Of a stretch of 5,793 nt of DNA, positions 1 through 5,793 are shown piece after piece. The translations under genes and the position numbers were made by a program. Source of the stretch: an uncultured Sphingobacteriia bacterium (GTDB taxonomy: Bacteria; Bacteroidota; Bacteroidia; Chitinophagales; Chitinophagaceae); contig CAMFKK010000177.1 of NCBI GenBank assembly GCA_945957225.1, forward strand, positions 1 to 5,793, given 5' to 3'. Every line of letters starts with the position of its first letter. Position 1 is the first letter of the stretch. The notes beneath the pieces are model-generated. The model searched no databases. It worked only from the letters and a program-made list of their open reading frames with translations, and was not told where the DNA came from.

Positions 1-2164
1 TTTTTGTTCTTTGTAAAGTAGGCAAACCTTGAACAGCTGCGTTCAATTCAAAGTCATAGTATTGGAAAGTAGACAATTCCCTGAACTCTGGTCTAACTAC
101 TGTTTGGGAAGCAGACAAACGCAAATTGGTTTGTTGATTCAACTTTAAGGTAGCATTGATACCAGGTAAGAAATCCCTCACTTGTGTATAGTTATATCTA
201 GGATCAGATGTTTTAACAGCGCCTACCAATTGATCATAGTCTTCCATTCTTACACCCCAGATTACACGTAAGTTCTGTCCAAACTGATTGTCAAATTGAA
301 CATATGCTGCATTTAAAATGGTATTAGCCAAGTAGCGGTATAAGTTACCCTTGATGGCATCAAATGCTAACAAAGTACTGGTTGCAGATCCATCGCCAAA
401 ATTAGCAGCATTAAACACAGTCTCTGGACCTTGTAAACGAAGAGCAGCATTGTCTCTTGGCAAATAGATGGAGAAAGGCTTAGCATCAAACAAACGGTCT
501 TTTACTTGCAACATATATCCACCCTTCAAAGTTTGATTAGTTCCAAAAGCTTTGAAAGTATACGCTAAGTCTACACCTCCAGAGTAAATATAATCACTCA
601 GATTCTGGTAGAAACGGTTTCCACTTTTTTGTGATAATACGTTTGAGAGTAACAAGGTATAAGGATTGCTAGCAATAGAGTTGTTTTTCAAATAATACAA
701 TCTGCGTTGATCAGGAATATAACCATCCAACAAAGTGAATGAACCATTCCATTTCAACTTCAATTTATTAGGCAATAAATTGTGTTCACCACTGATTTGG
801 TTATTCCAAAATGTATTTTGTTTGAATCCCAACTCATAACCCTTGGTACTATCCAATAATGTATTACCATTTCCTTCAACCCCAGTTCTTAATGTGGTAA
901 AATCATTGGAACTGATATTGAACAATGTTTTGTAGGAGATTTTATTGTTGTTGTCAAATTGGTAGGACAAATTACCTAAAGCACCCCAAAGAACATCTGT
1001 ACTGTAGCGGTCATCACTGAAAGCAAAATCAGGAGTAAATGTTCCGTTACCAATGAAGTTAAATCCGCTATTTGTACCCTTGATTAACTTTCCAGTTTTA
1101 TTGTAAGTAAGACCAAAAATACCACCAAGCTTACCTGACTTTCCAGTATTGGCTGTAAATCCACCACTTATTTGCATTTGACCATTAAACCTATTCAAAC
1201 CATTGTCAGTATACGTATTCCAATTGGTTCCAAACTGTTTACCCATATTTGTTTTTTCTAGGGCAGTCAAAGCATCAAAAGCACTTTTAGTGGTATAAGC
1301 ACCAGGCAATGACCTAGTACCATCATCAATTCCCAAATAGTCTGTTTTACCACCTTGGTAGGTTTTAAAGTCCTGACCAATAGTTTGCAGGTTCACTCCT
1401 GTTCCCACTTGAATATTAAAGAAATTCTTGGAAGGAATATCTCTGGTATTTACTTGAATTAAACCTCCAGCCCACTCACCTGGCAACTCAGGTACAAATG
1501 CCTTGTTAATGATGATATTGTCAATCATATTAGAAGGAATCAAATCAAAGGAGAAAGCCTTTCTATCTGGCTCAGTACTTCCCAATTGAACACCATTTAA
1601 CATGGCAAGGTTATATCTTTCAGCCAAACCTCTCACAATCAAGAATTTGCCATCTTGAATACTAGCACCTGGTGTACGCTTCAAAACTTCTCCGGTATTC
1701 TTATCTGGAGACCTTCTGATGGCTTCCGCTGAAATAACAGAAGCAACGGTATTGGTATTTTTTTGAAAGGAGATTAATGCACTCACTGTTTCTCCTCTTG
1801 CAGATGATCCTCTAGCAGAACTTTTTACCGTTACAGCTTCTAATGCCTTACCCGACTCTTCTAATAATACGTTTACAAATTCTTCTGCGCCTGATTTTTC
1901 TACGCTTAAATCGTTTACAGACTTGTCTTTATAACCTATATAAGACAAAACAATGCTGAATTTTTTGCCTGCATCTACATTAATGCTAAACCTACCATCA
2001 ATATCGGTTTTAGTGGTACCACTGATGTCACCTGAAATCTTGATGGTAACGCCAGCCAAACCCTCATTTCTTGCATTGGTTACCTTACCTGATACCTTGG
2101 ATTTTTGAGCAAATCCCGTTAACGCTACAAGAAAAAATAATACTACTGCTACAAATTGCTTCAC
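1..2164 (-). CDS. TonB-dependent outer-membrane receptor, C-terminus off window
   Basis: This is a TonB-gated outer-membrane transporter, open without a stop for about 721 codons from a GTG at 2164 to the left edge. I chose GTG because there is no in-frame ATG before the upstream stop at 2204-2206, and it directly precedes a signal peptide (MKQFVAVVLFFLVALTGFA, cleavage near residue 19). Residues ~23-105 form a carboxypeptidase-regulatory-like Ig domain (VSGKVTN, TDIDGRFS, SYIGYKD). EAVTVKS at ~109-115 sits where a TonB box is expected. The plug spans ~125-240, with SPDKNTGEVLKRTPGASIQ, LIVRGLAERYN, STEPDRKAFSFD and LPGEWAGGLIQVNTRDIP. Beta-barrel sequence follows; PEFREL near residue 695 is typical of barrel strands in this family. 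Roughly 200 C-terminal residues should be missing. It lacks the usual SusC hallmarks and no SusD partner is visible. The cargo is unknown; nearby metal and redox genes make iron or another metal chelate possible, but that is inference. Confidence 0.93.
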   Translation of the reverse strand, partial: MKQFVAVVLFFLVALTGFAQKSKVSGKVTNARNEGLAGVTIKISGDISGTTKTDIDGRFSINVDAGKKFSIVLSYIGYKDKSVNDLSVEKSGAEEFVNVLLEESGKALEAVTVKSSARGSSARGETVSALISFQKNTNTVASVISAEAIRRSPDKNTGEVLKRTPGASIQDGKFLIVRGLAERYNLAMLNGVQLGSTEPDRKAFSFDLIPSNMIDNIIINKAFVPELPGEWAGGLIQVNTRDIPSKNFFNIQVGTGVNLQTIGQDFKTYQGGKTDYLGIDDGTRSLPGAYTTKSAFDALTALEKTNMGKQFGTNWNTYTDNGLNRFNGQMQISGGFTANTGKSGKLGGIFGLTYNKTGKLIKGTNSGFNFIGNGTFTPDFAFSDDRYSTDVLWGALGNLSYQFDNNNKISYKTLFNISSNDFTTLRTGVEGNGNTLLDSTKGYELGFKQNTFWNNQISGEHNLLPNKLKLKWNGSFTLLDGYIPDQRRLYYLKNNSIASNPYTLLLSNVLSQKSGNRFYQNLSDYIYSGGVDLAYTFKAFGTNQTLKGGYMLQVKDRLFDAKPFSIYLPRDNAALRLQGPETVFNAANFGDGSATSTLLAFDAIKGNLYRYLANTILNAAYVQFDNQFGQNLRVIWGVRMEDYDQLVGAVKTSDPRYNYTQVRDFLPGINATLKLNQQTNLRLSASQTVVRPEFRELSTFQYYDFELNAAVQGLPTLQRTK

Positions 2165-2184
2165 TGGGTAATTATTTAATGCGG

Positions 2185-2192
2185 CAAAACTA
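2185..2192 (-). promoter_or_regulatory. Putative -7 promoter element of the TonB receptor gene
   Basis: Read on the minus strand, the sequence is TAGTTTTG, a full match to the Bacteroidota -7 consensus TAnnTTTG. It lies about 20 bp upstream of the GTG start, giving a short leader. No TTG or TTTG -33 box occurs at the usual 17-23 bp spacing. That position is instead occupied by the phased TGTTAYC repeats, so this promoter may depend on an activator. Confidence 0.5.
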
Positions 2193-2201
2193 CCCGGCCA
2201 A

Positions 2202-2230
2202 TGTTATCGAATTGTTACCCCAATGTTACC
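2202..2230. repeat. Three TGTTAYC direct repeats at 11-bp spacing, putative operator
   Basis: TGTTATC (2202-2208), TGTTACC (2213-2219) and TGTTACC (2224-2230) start exactly 11 bp apart, so they lie on nearly the same face of the helix. The outer two sit in a longer shared word, CCAATGTTA (2198-2206 and 2220-2228). The array lies 10 to 38 bp upstream of the receptor's -7 element, where an activator or alternative sigma factor would contact the promoter, and it also lies upstream of the divergent transporter gene. Binding of a regulator is inferred; the repeats themselves are seen directly. Confidence 0.45.
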
Positions 2231-2286
2231 TGTGGATGAATTATAAGATATGAAATAACACTATATTTATTTAGATTTTGACTATT

Positions 2287-2997
2287 ATGATGGATACCCA
2301 TTTACACCACGACCACGAAGAAAAACACTTAAAAAGTTCAGAAACCATTACAGATATAGTAATAGGTATGTCAGACGGTCTTACCGTTCCATTTGCATTA
2401 GCAGCGGGATTGAGTGGGGCCGTTAAAGACGTTCACTTGATTGTGATTGCGGGCATTGCTGAAATTGCTGCTGGATCCATCGCCATGGGCCTTGGAGGCT
2501 ATTTGGCAGGCAAAACCGAACAGGAGCACTATGCCAGTGAGTTAAAAAGGGAATATGACGAGATTGAAGAATTACCCCATGTGGAAAGAGAAGAGGTTCG
2601 GGTCTTTTTTGAAGGTTTGGGTTTGAGCAGGCATTTACAAGAAGAAGCCACAGAAGAATTGATCAAGGACAAAGACCGTTGGGCTGATTTTATGATGAAG
2701 TATGAGCTAGGTCTTGAAGAACCGGATCCCAAACGAGCTAGTAAAAGCGCCTTTAATATTGGCGCCTCCTATATTGTGGGGGGTATGATTCCACTTAGCT
2801 CTTATTTTTTTGTGGAAGATGGGATTAGCGGCTTAAAATATTCTGCTATAGTTACACTAGCTTGTTTATTTGTTTTCGGCTATTTTAAAAGCAAGTTGAC
2901 TGGAACTCCTCCTTTAAAAGGTGCCCTTAAAGTAACCATCATTGGTGCATTGGCAGCAGGTTGTGCTTTTGGAATTGCCAAGTTAATAGAAGGTTAA
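2287..2997 (+). CDS. VIT1/CCC1-family Fe2+/Mn2+ transporter
   Basis: This is a 236-residue inner-membrane transporter of the vacuolar iron transporter family, whose members move Fe2+ or Mn2+ out of the cytoplasm, probably in exchange for protons. TM1 carries the family signature DGLTVPFALAAGLSGA (30-45). TM2 spans ~48-76, a charged cytoplasmic metal-binding domain ~77-150, TM3 ~156-176, TM4 ~183-201 and TM5 ~215-232. Asp30, Glu59, Met67, Glu89, Glu92, Glu100, Glu103, Met136 and Glu140 have the same relative spacing as the transport-path and metal-binding residues I recall for Eucalyptus VIT1 (a constant offset of 13), so it should be functional. The N-terminus is histidine-rich (HLHHDHEEKH). 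I chose ATG 2287; ATG 2290 and TTG 2278 are also in frame. TATATTTA at 2262-2269 could be a weak -7 element. It is divergent from the receptor gene and probably monocistronic. A role in relieving metal excess is inferred from the family. Confidence 0.92.
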   Translation: MMDTHLHHDHEEKHLKSSETITDIVIGMSDGLTVPFALAAGLSGAVKDVHLIVIAGIAEIAAGSIAMGLGGYLAGKTEQEHYASELKREYDEIEELPHVEREEVRVFFEGLGLSRHLQEEATEELIKDKDRWADFMMKYELGLEEPDPKRASKSAFNIGASYIVGGMIPLSSYFFVEDGISGLKYSAIVTLACLFVFGYFKSKLTGTPPLKGALKVTIIGALAAGCAFGIAKLIEG

Positions 2998-3075
2998 TTG
3001 CGTATTTTGATTGATTGTTAAGGGGTAAAAAAAGCCAAATTACCGATTGCGTAAGTAGACTATTGACGATTCCCC

Positions 3076-3083
3076 TACTTTCG
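3076..3083 (+). promoter_or_regulatory. Putative -7 element of the ApbE/PepSY operon
   Basis: TACTTTCG differs by one base from TAnnTTTG and lies 24 bp before the ATG at 3108. A close relative, TACTTTCA, lies at a similar distance before the WG-repeat gene. No -33 TTG is found at 17-23 bp; the nearest (3047-3049) is 26 bp away. The 110-bp gap after the transporter gene, together with this element, suggests the operon has its own promoter. Confidence 0.4.
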
Positions 3084-3107
3084 TTTTAAGCAAATCAAAT
3101 CAATACG

Positions 3108-4619
3108 ATGAAAAAAATCCTGACCGCATTTCTTAGTTTGGCGGTATTGGCAGCAATGGCTACCAAAGCCCCAGAAACACGCTTTAAAAACAAAAAAAAC
3201 GGTGCATTCCTAGTCTCCAATTATGAAAATGTTTTGGGCACATCCATGGAGATTAAAGTGTTGACTAATTCTGAAAAAAAAGCTGCCCTTGCAGAAACAG
3301 CCGCACTTGCCGAGATTACAAGACTCAGTAATATCTTAAGTGGATATGACAAATCTTCTGAGTTTAGCAAATGGATGCAAACCAAGAATAAAGCAATTAC
3401 TGTTAGCAAAGATTTATTCCAAGTATTGTCTTTATATGAGCAGTGGCGCACAAAAACCAGTGGTGCTTTAAATGCATCCGCAGAAGCCATTAACCAAGTT
3501 TGGAAACAAGCTGCTACTACTTCAACCCTTCCTAATTCTGCCCAATTAGAAAAGGCTGTTGCCGTTGCCAATCAGCAACATTGGCAATTAGATGCCGCTC
3601 AACAAACCGCCACTCATTTGAGTAATAGCGCTTTAAAATTTAATTCATTTACCAAGAGCTATATTATTGAAGCAGCTGCTAATGCAGCTATGAAAGCCGC
3701 TAATGTAACTGGACTAATTTTAAATATTGGCGGCGATATTGTGATCAAGGGCCATGTGGTAGAAACTGTAAATATTGCAGATCCTAAATCAGATGCAGAA
3801 AATGCCAATCCTATGACCACTATTCAGGTAGGCGCAGGCGCGATAGCTACTAGTGGTAATTATAGAAGAGGTGAGATGATTGCTGGACAATGGTATTCTC
3901 ATATTGTTGACCCCAGAAATGGACAACCCGCAAATCAAGTACTCAGTACCACTGTTCTTGCACCAAATGCTACAGATGCTGGTGCATTGGCTACCGCTTT
4001 TAATGTATTAACTCCTGCAGAATCTATGGCACTTGCAGCTACTATGCCAGGTGTTGAATATTTAATTGTCACTAGAACTGGAGAAAAATTTGCCAGTGCT
4101 CATTGGAAAGATGTAGAAATAACAACTGAAAATACGGATGCAGTCAATGCAGAAAAAGAATGGAAAAATGAAGTAGTTATTAATCTTGAATTGATGAAAC
4201 AAGCTGGCTTTGCTAAAAGACCTTTTGCAGCTATTTGGGTAGAAGACGCTGAAAAGAAGACGGTAAAAACCATCGCCCTTTGGTATAACAAACCAAGATG
4301 GGTTCCTGATATGAGAGAATGGTATAGGAAAAATGGAGAAACCATGAAGGCCAATCCCACTAGTTTTAGTTCTATTACCAGTGCCACTAGATCTGCTGGT
4401 AAATACACTTTAAAATGGGATGGCAAGGACGATGCTGGCAATATTCTTCCAGCAGGAAATTATACCATTTACATGGAAGTAGTTAGGGAACATGGCGGAT
4501 ACGATTTGTTACACCAAGATGTTGAATGCAAGAAAAAAGACCAGAGTTTTACATTGCAGGGTAGTAAGGAAGTTTCAACGGTCTTAATAGAATACAAGAA
4601 AAAATCAACCGACAATTAG
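3108..4619 (+). CDS. apbE: Secreted ApbE-like flavin transferase domain fused to DUF2271
   Basis: This 503-residue protein is probably periplasmic, with a Sec signal (MKKILTAFLSLAVLAAMA) and no lipobox. Residues ~40-335 match ApbE (FAD:protein FMN transferase, which attaches FMN to Thr/Ser of extracytoplasmic redox proteins): VLGTSMEIKV (42-51), LSGYDKSSEF (77-86), TSGALNASAEAINQVW (117-132), LILNIGGDI (203-211), GAIATSGNYRR (244-254) and SHIVDPRNGQPA (264-275). Several normally conserved residues differ: GAFD reads GALN, the glycine after Lys183 is Ser, and the Asp of Asp-x3-Thr is Gly292 (Thr296 kept). Activity is therefore uncertain. Residues ~352-497 match DUF2271: RPFAAIWVED (371-380), TIALWY, SATRSAGKYTLKWDGKDDAGN (425-445), PAGNYTIYMEVVREHGG (448-464). 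The domain resembles a FlgD-like Ig fold. The PepSY_TM gene begins 4 bp after the stop, so the two are probably cotranscribed. The best reading is a redox-module protein that either flavinylates a partner or itself, or only binds flavin. Confidence 0.85.
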   Translation: MKKILTAFLSLAVLAAMATKAPETRFKNKKNGAFLVSNYENVLGTSMEIKVLTNSEKKAALAETAALAEITRLSNILSGYDKSSEFSKWMQTKNKAITVSKDLFQVLSLYEQWRTKTSGALNASAEAINQVWKQAATTSTLPNSAQLEKAVAVANQQHWQLDAAQQTATHLSNSALKFNSFTKSYIIEAAANAAMKAANVTGLILNIGGDIVIKGHVVETVNIADPKSDAENANPMTTIQVGAGAIATSGNYRRGEMIAGQWYSHIVDPRNGQPANQVLSTTVLAPNATDAGALATAFNVLTPAESMALAATMPGVEYLIVTRTGEKFASAHWKDVEITTENTDAVNAEKEWKNEVVINLELMKQAGFAKRPFAAIWVEDAEKKTVKTIALWYNKPRWVPDMREWYRKNGETMKANPTSFSSITSATRSAGKYTLKWDGKDDAGNILPAGNYTIYMEVVREHGGYDLLHQDVECKKKDQSFTLQGSKEVSTVLIEYKKKSTDN

Positions 4620-4623
4620 TATT

Positions 4624-5250
4624 GTGACAAATAGTAATCAGAAAAAAAGTCCAACAGCTATTAAGTGGAATAGAAAATTTGCAGAAGCTTCTAGGTGGTT
4701 ACATATCTATGTTTCCATGATTAGCTTTGCCATTGTTTTGTTCTTTTCTGTTACGGGCATTACGCTGAATCACCCTGATTATTTTGCGGGTGAAATGAAG
4801 GAGACCCATGAAAAGGGGCAAATGGAAACCGCTTGGGTTAACGTAACAGATACGGTTAAGATTGCCAAATTAGAAATGGTAGAACGCTTGCGCAAACAGC
4901 ATGGAATCAAAGCACCTGTAACAGAATTCCGTATTGAAGAAGAGCAATGCGCCATTTCTTTTAGAGGACCGGGTTATGCAGCAGATGCTTTTGTAAATAG
5001 AAAAGACGGAAACTATGAAATTACTTTGCTCAAAGCTGGCGCGATAGGCGTTTTGAATGACTTACACAAGGGAAGAGATTCAGGCGCTAAATGGGCCATA
5101 CTCATTGATGTATCTGCCATTTTAATGATCATCATCTCTTTAACCGGAATCATTTTGTTATTATATATTAAACGCAAAAGAATTAGCGGATTAGTTTGGG
5201 CCTTGATTGGTCTGGCACTTGCATACTTGGTTTATCAGATCTGGGTTTAA
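4624..5250 (+). CDS. PepSY-associated transmembrane protein
   Basis: This 208-residue inner-membrane protein belongs to the PepSY_TM group, which includes heme-containing reductases of ferric siderophores and other extracytoplasmic electron-transfer proteins. A Lys/Arg-rich N-terminus is followed by TM1 (~27-46, WLHIYVSMISFAIVLFFSVTG), then the typical GITLNHPDYF. A PepSY-like periplasmic segment follows (~75-150), ending in GVLNDLHKGRDSG. TM2 is ~157-181, then a cytoplasmic KRKR (183-186), then TM3 (~188-206). The positive charges fit a cytoplasmic N-terminus. His27, His50 and His148 are candidate heme ligands; there is no CXXCH, and no NAD or FAD domain is present. GTG at 4624 is the start because no in-frame ATG lies nearby upstream and it falls 4 bp after the apbE-like stop, suggesting translational coupling. 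Family membership is strong. Electron transfer to or from the ApbE-DUF2271 partner is inferred. Confidence 0.85.
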   Translation: MTNSNQKKSPTAIKWNRKFAEASRWLHIYVSMISFAIVLFFSVTGITLNHPDYFAGEMKETHEKGQMETAWVNVTDTVKIAKLEMVERLRKQHGIKAPVTEFRIEEEQCAISFRGPGYAADAFVNRKDGNYEITLLKAGAIGVLNDLHKGRDSGAKWAILIDVSAILMIIISLTGIILLLYIKRKRISGLVWALIGLALAYLVYQIWV

Positions 5251-5276
5251 CCCTTTTTCCTATTAATTAGCTTGAT

Positions 5277-5307
5277 CAAAATACCCGCTAGCGGGTATTT
5301 TGCTTTT
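5277..5307 (+). terminator. Rho-independent terminator of the apbE/PepSY operon
   Basis: A perfect 26-bp palindrome at 5277-5302 (arm CAAAATACCCGCT, centre between 5289 and 5290) has a GC-rich core, CCCGC/GCGGG, flanked by A and T tracts, and is followed by CTTTT. It begins 26 bp after the PepSY_TM stop. The next gene is on the same strand, so it separates two transcription units. The end of the right arm also supplies a possible -33 TTTG for the downstream gene. Confidence 0.8.
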
Positions 5308-5327
5308 ATGGGCTAGGCTTACTTTCA
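5299..5327 (+). promoter_or_regulatory. Putative Bacteroidota-type promoter of the WG-repeat gene
   Basis: TTTG at 5299-5302 and TACTTTCA at 5320-5327 (two mismatches to TAnnTTTG) are 17 bp apart, within the 17-23 bp range reported for this phylum. The -7 element ends 21 bp before the ATG at 5349. The -33 box overlaps the last bases of the upstream terminator stem. Confidence 0.4.
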
Positions 5328-5348
5328 TTTTATTAAAAATTGAATAAA

Positions 5349-5793
5349 ATGAAACTAGAATTAAGCATGAAATTAATGCTTGTTACTATCTGCTTAGGAT
5401 TGACGCAGCATTTATTTGCCCAAGATGCAGTTAAAGACTACTGGTATCCAGTAATTGTAAAAGGGAAAATGGGATATATGGACAAAACTGGAAAGCTAAA
5501 AATCAATGCAGCCATTGAAAGACCCCCAAGTTATAGCATGGATAATATTCATGGCGATTATATAATAGTTGGAAACACAAAAAAAGTATTATACAACAGA
5601 GCGGCTAAAATTGTTATTGACAAATATTTTAGCGATATCATGATTGACGAGACTAACAAACTCATAAAAGTCTCTGCCCTTTCTGACAACTCCTTCAGCA
5701 TGTTTAGTGCCAAAAAAGGATGGTACGATTATTCTGGAAAAGAAATCATTCCCGTTGCCTATGAGACTCAAATATTATCCGGCGGATATTCCT
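5349..5793 (+). CDS. Secreted WG-repeat-containing protein, C-terminus off window
   Basis: The gene is open for 148 codons to the right edge with no stop. An N-terminal Sec signal peptide ends at ...LTQHLFA, with cleavage before Gln25. WG-type repeats follow. The clearest are at ~33-57 (PVIVKGKMGYMDKTGKLKIN) and ~117-142 (AKKGWYDYSGKEIIPVAYE), with a degenerate unit between them at ~70-95. These units have the usual pattern of a glycine-aromatic pair, a tight turn (tGk) and a hydrophobic ending. WG-repeat proteins are common in Bacteroidota envelopes and are thought to form beta-rich binding scaffolds; no enzymatic role can be assigned. ATG 5367 is an in-frame alternative start that gives a shorter, more conventional signal peptide (MKLMLVTICLG). 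The gene lies after a terminator and has its own putative promoter, so a functional link to the redox operon is not implied. Confidence 0.8.
   Translation, partial: MKLELSMKLMLVTICLGLTQHLFAQDAVKDYWYPVIVKGKMGYMDKTGKLKINAAIERPPSYSMDNIHGDYIIVGNTKKVLYNRAAKIVIDKYFSDIMIDETNKLIKVSALSDNSFSMFSAKKGWYDYSGKEIIPVAYETQILSGGYS

Noticed and set aside
1..2164. Assignment of the receptor to the SusC/RagA glycan-uptake class
   Set aside because: The SPDKNTGEVLKRTPGASIQ and EPDRKAFSFD plug motifs fit another Bacteroidota receptor class, and no SusD gene is visible; the region beyond the left edge was not seen, so the cargo stays open.
2071..2253. Short plus-strand open frame of 60 codons across the receptor start
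   Set aside because: It overlaps the signal-peptide and carboxypeptidase-like region of the minus-strand receptor and shows no protein-family features; it is an antisense shadow.
3024..3044. GGTAA...TTACC inverted repeat after the VIT gene, as a possible terminator
   Set aside because: The stem is 5 bp with an 11-nt loop and no T-tract follows, so it is too weak to call.
2997..3053. Direct repeat ATTGCGTA at 2997-3004 and 3046-3053
   Set aside because: Only 8 bp, not helically phased, with one copy overlapping a stop codon; plausible by chance in AT-rich DNA.
3221..4441. Minus-strand open frames (about 113-116 codons) within the ApbE-DUF2271 gene
   Set aside because: The plus-strand frame carries clear ApbE and DUF2271 motifs throughout; the antisense frames show no recognisable domains.
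5589..5771. Minus-strand 60-codon open frame at the right end
   Set aside because: It is antisense to the WG-repeat gene, which has a signal peptide and repeat pattern in the plus frame.
1..5793. CRISPR arrays, tRNA or rRNA genes, insertion sequences, phage genes or riboswitches
   Set aside because: No repeat-spacer pattern, cloverleaf, transposase motif, terminal inverted repeat or conserved riboswitch core was recognised by reading; the intergenic gaps are about 125 bp or less.

Overview
The window looks like chromosomal DNA from a Bacteroidota member, most likely a Chitinophagaceae or Sphingobacteriales-type organism. The signs are a TonB-dependent receptor with an N-terminal carboxypeptidase-regulatory-like domain, AT-rich DNA, promoter elements close to the Bacteroidota -7 consensus TAnnTTTG, no clear Shine-Dalgarno sequences and a secreted WG-repeat protein. 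The genus cannot be fixed from the sequence alone.

Layout: (1) 1-2164, minus strand: the N-terminal ~720 residues of a TonB-dependent outer-membrane receptor, whose C-terminus lies beyond the left edge. (2) 2165-2286: a divergent intergenic region with a TAGTTTTG -7 element for the receptor and, just upstream of it, three TGTTAYC repeats spaced exactly 11 bp apart, a likely regulator site. (3) 2287-2997, plus strand: a complete VIT1/CCC1-family Fe2+/Mn2+ transporter with its metal-binding residues intact. (4) 3108-4619 and 4624-5250, plus strand: a two-gene operon. The first gene encodes a secreted fusion of an ApbE-like flavin transferase domain with a DUF2271 domain. The second, 4 bp downstream, encodes a three-helix PepSY-associated membrane protein. 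(5) 5277-5307: a perfect 26-bp palindrome plus T-rich tail that ends the operon. (6) From 5349, plus strand: the start of a secreted WG-repeat protein that runs off the right edge. No stretch longer than about 125 bp lacks a gene.

How the genes may work together (inference): ApbE, DUF2271 and PepSY_TM together suggest a periplasmic, membrane-linked flavin redox module of the kind associated with extracytoplasmic electron transfer and reduction of ferric chelates. A TonB receptor and a VIT-type metal transporter next door fit a metal or iron theme, although they are separate transcription units and the receptor's cargo cannot be read from sequence. Two points stand out. The ApbE domain has lost several residues usually conserved in active enzymes, including the Asp of the Asp-x3-Thr metal site. 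The fused DUF2271 domain carries a T-S-A-T-R-S segment that resembles the core of the motif modified by ApbE enzymes. The module could therefore modify itself, or it could be a flavin-binding protein that no longer acts as a transferase.
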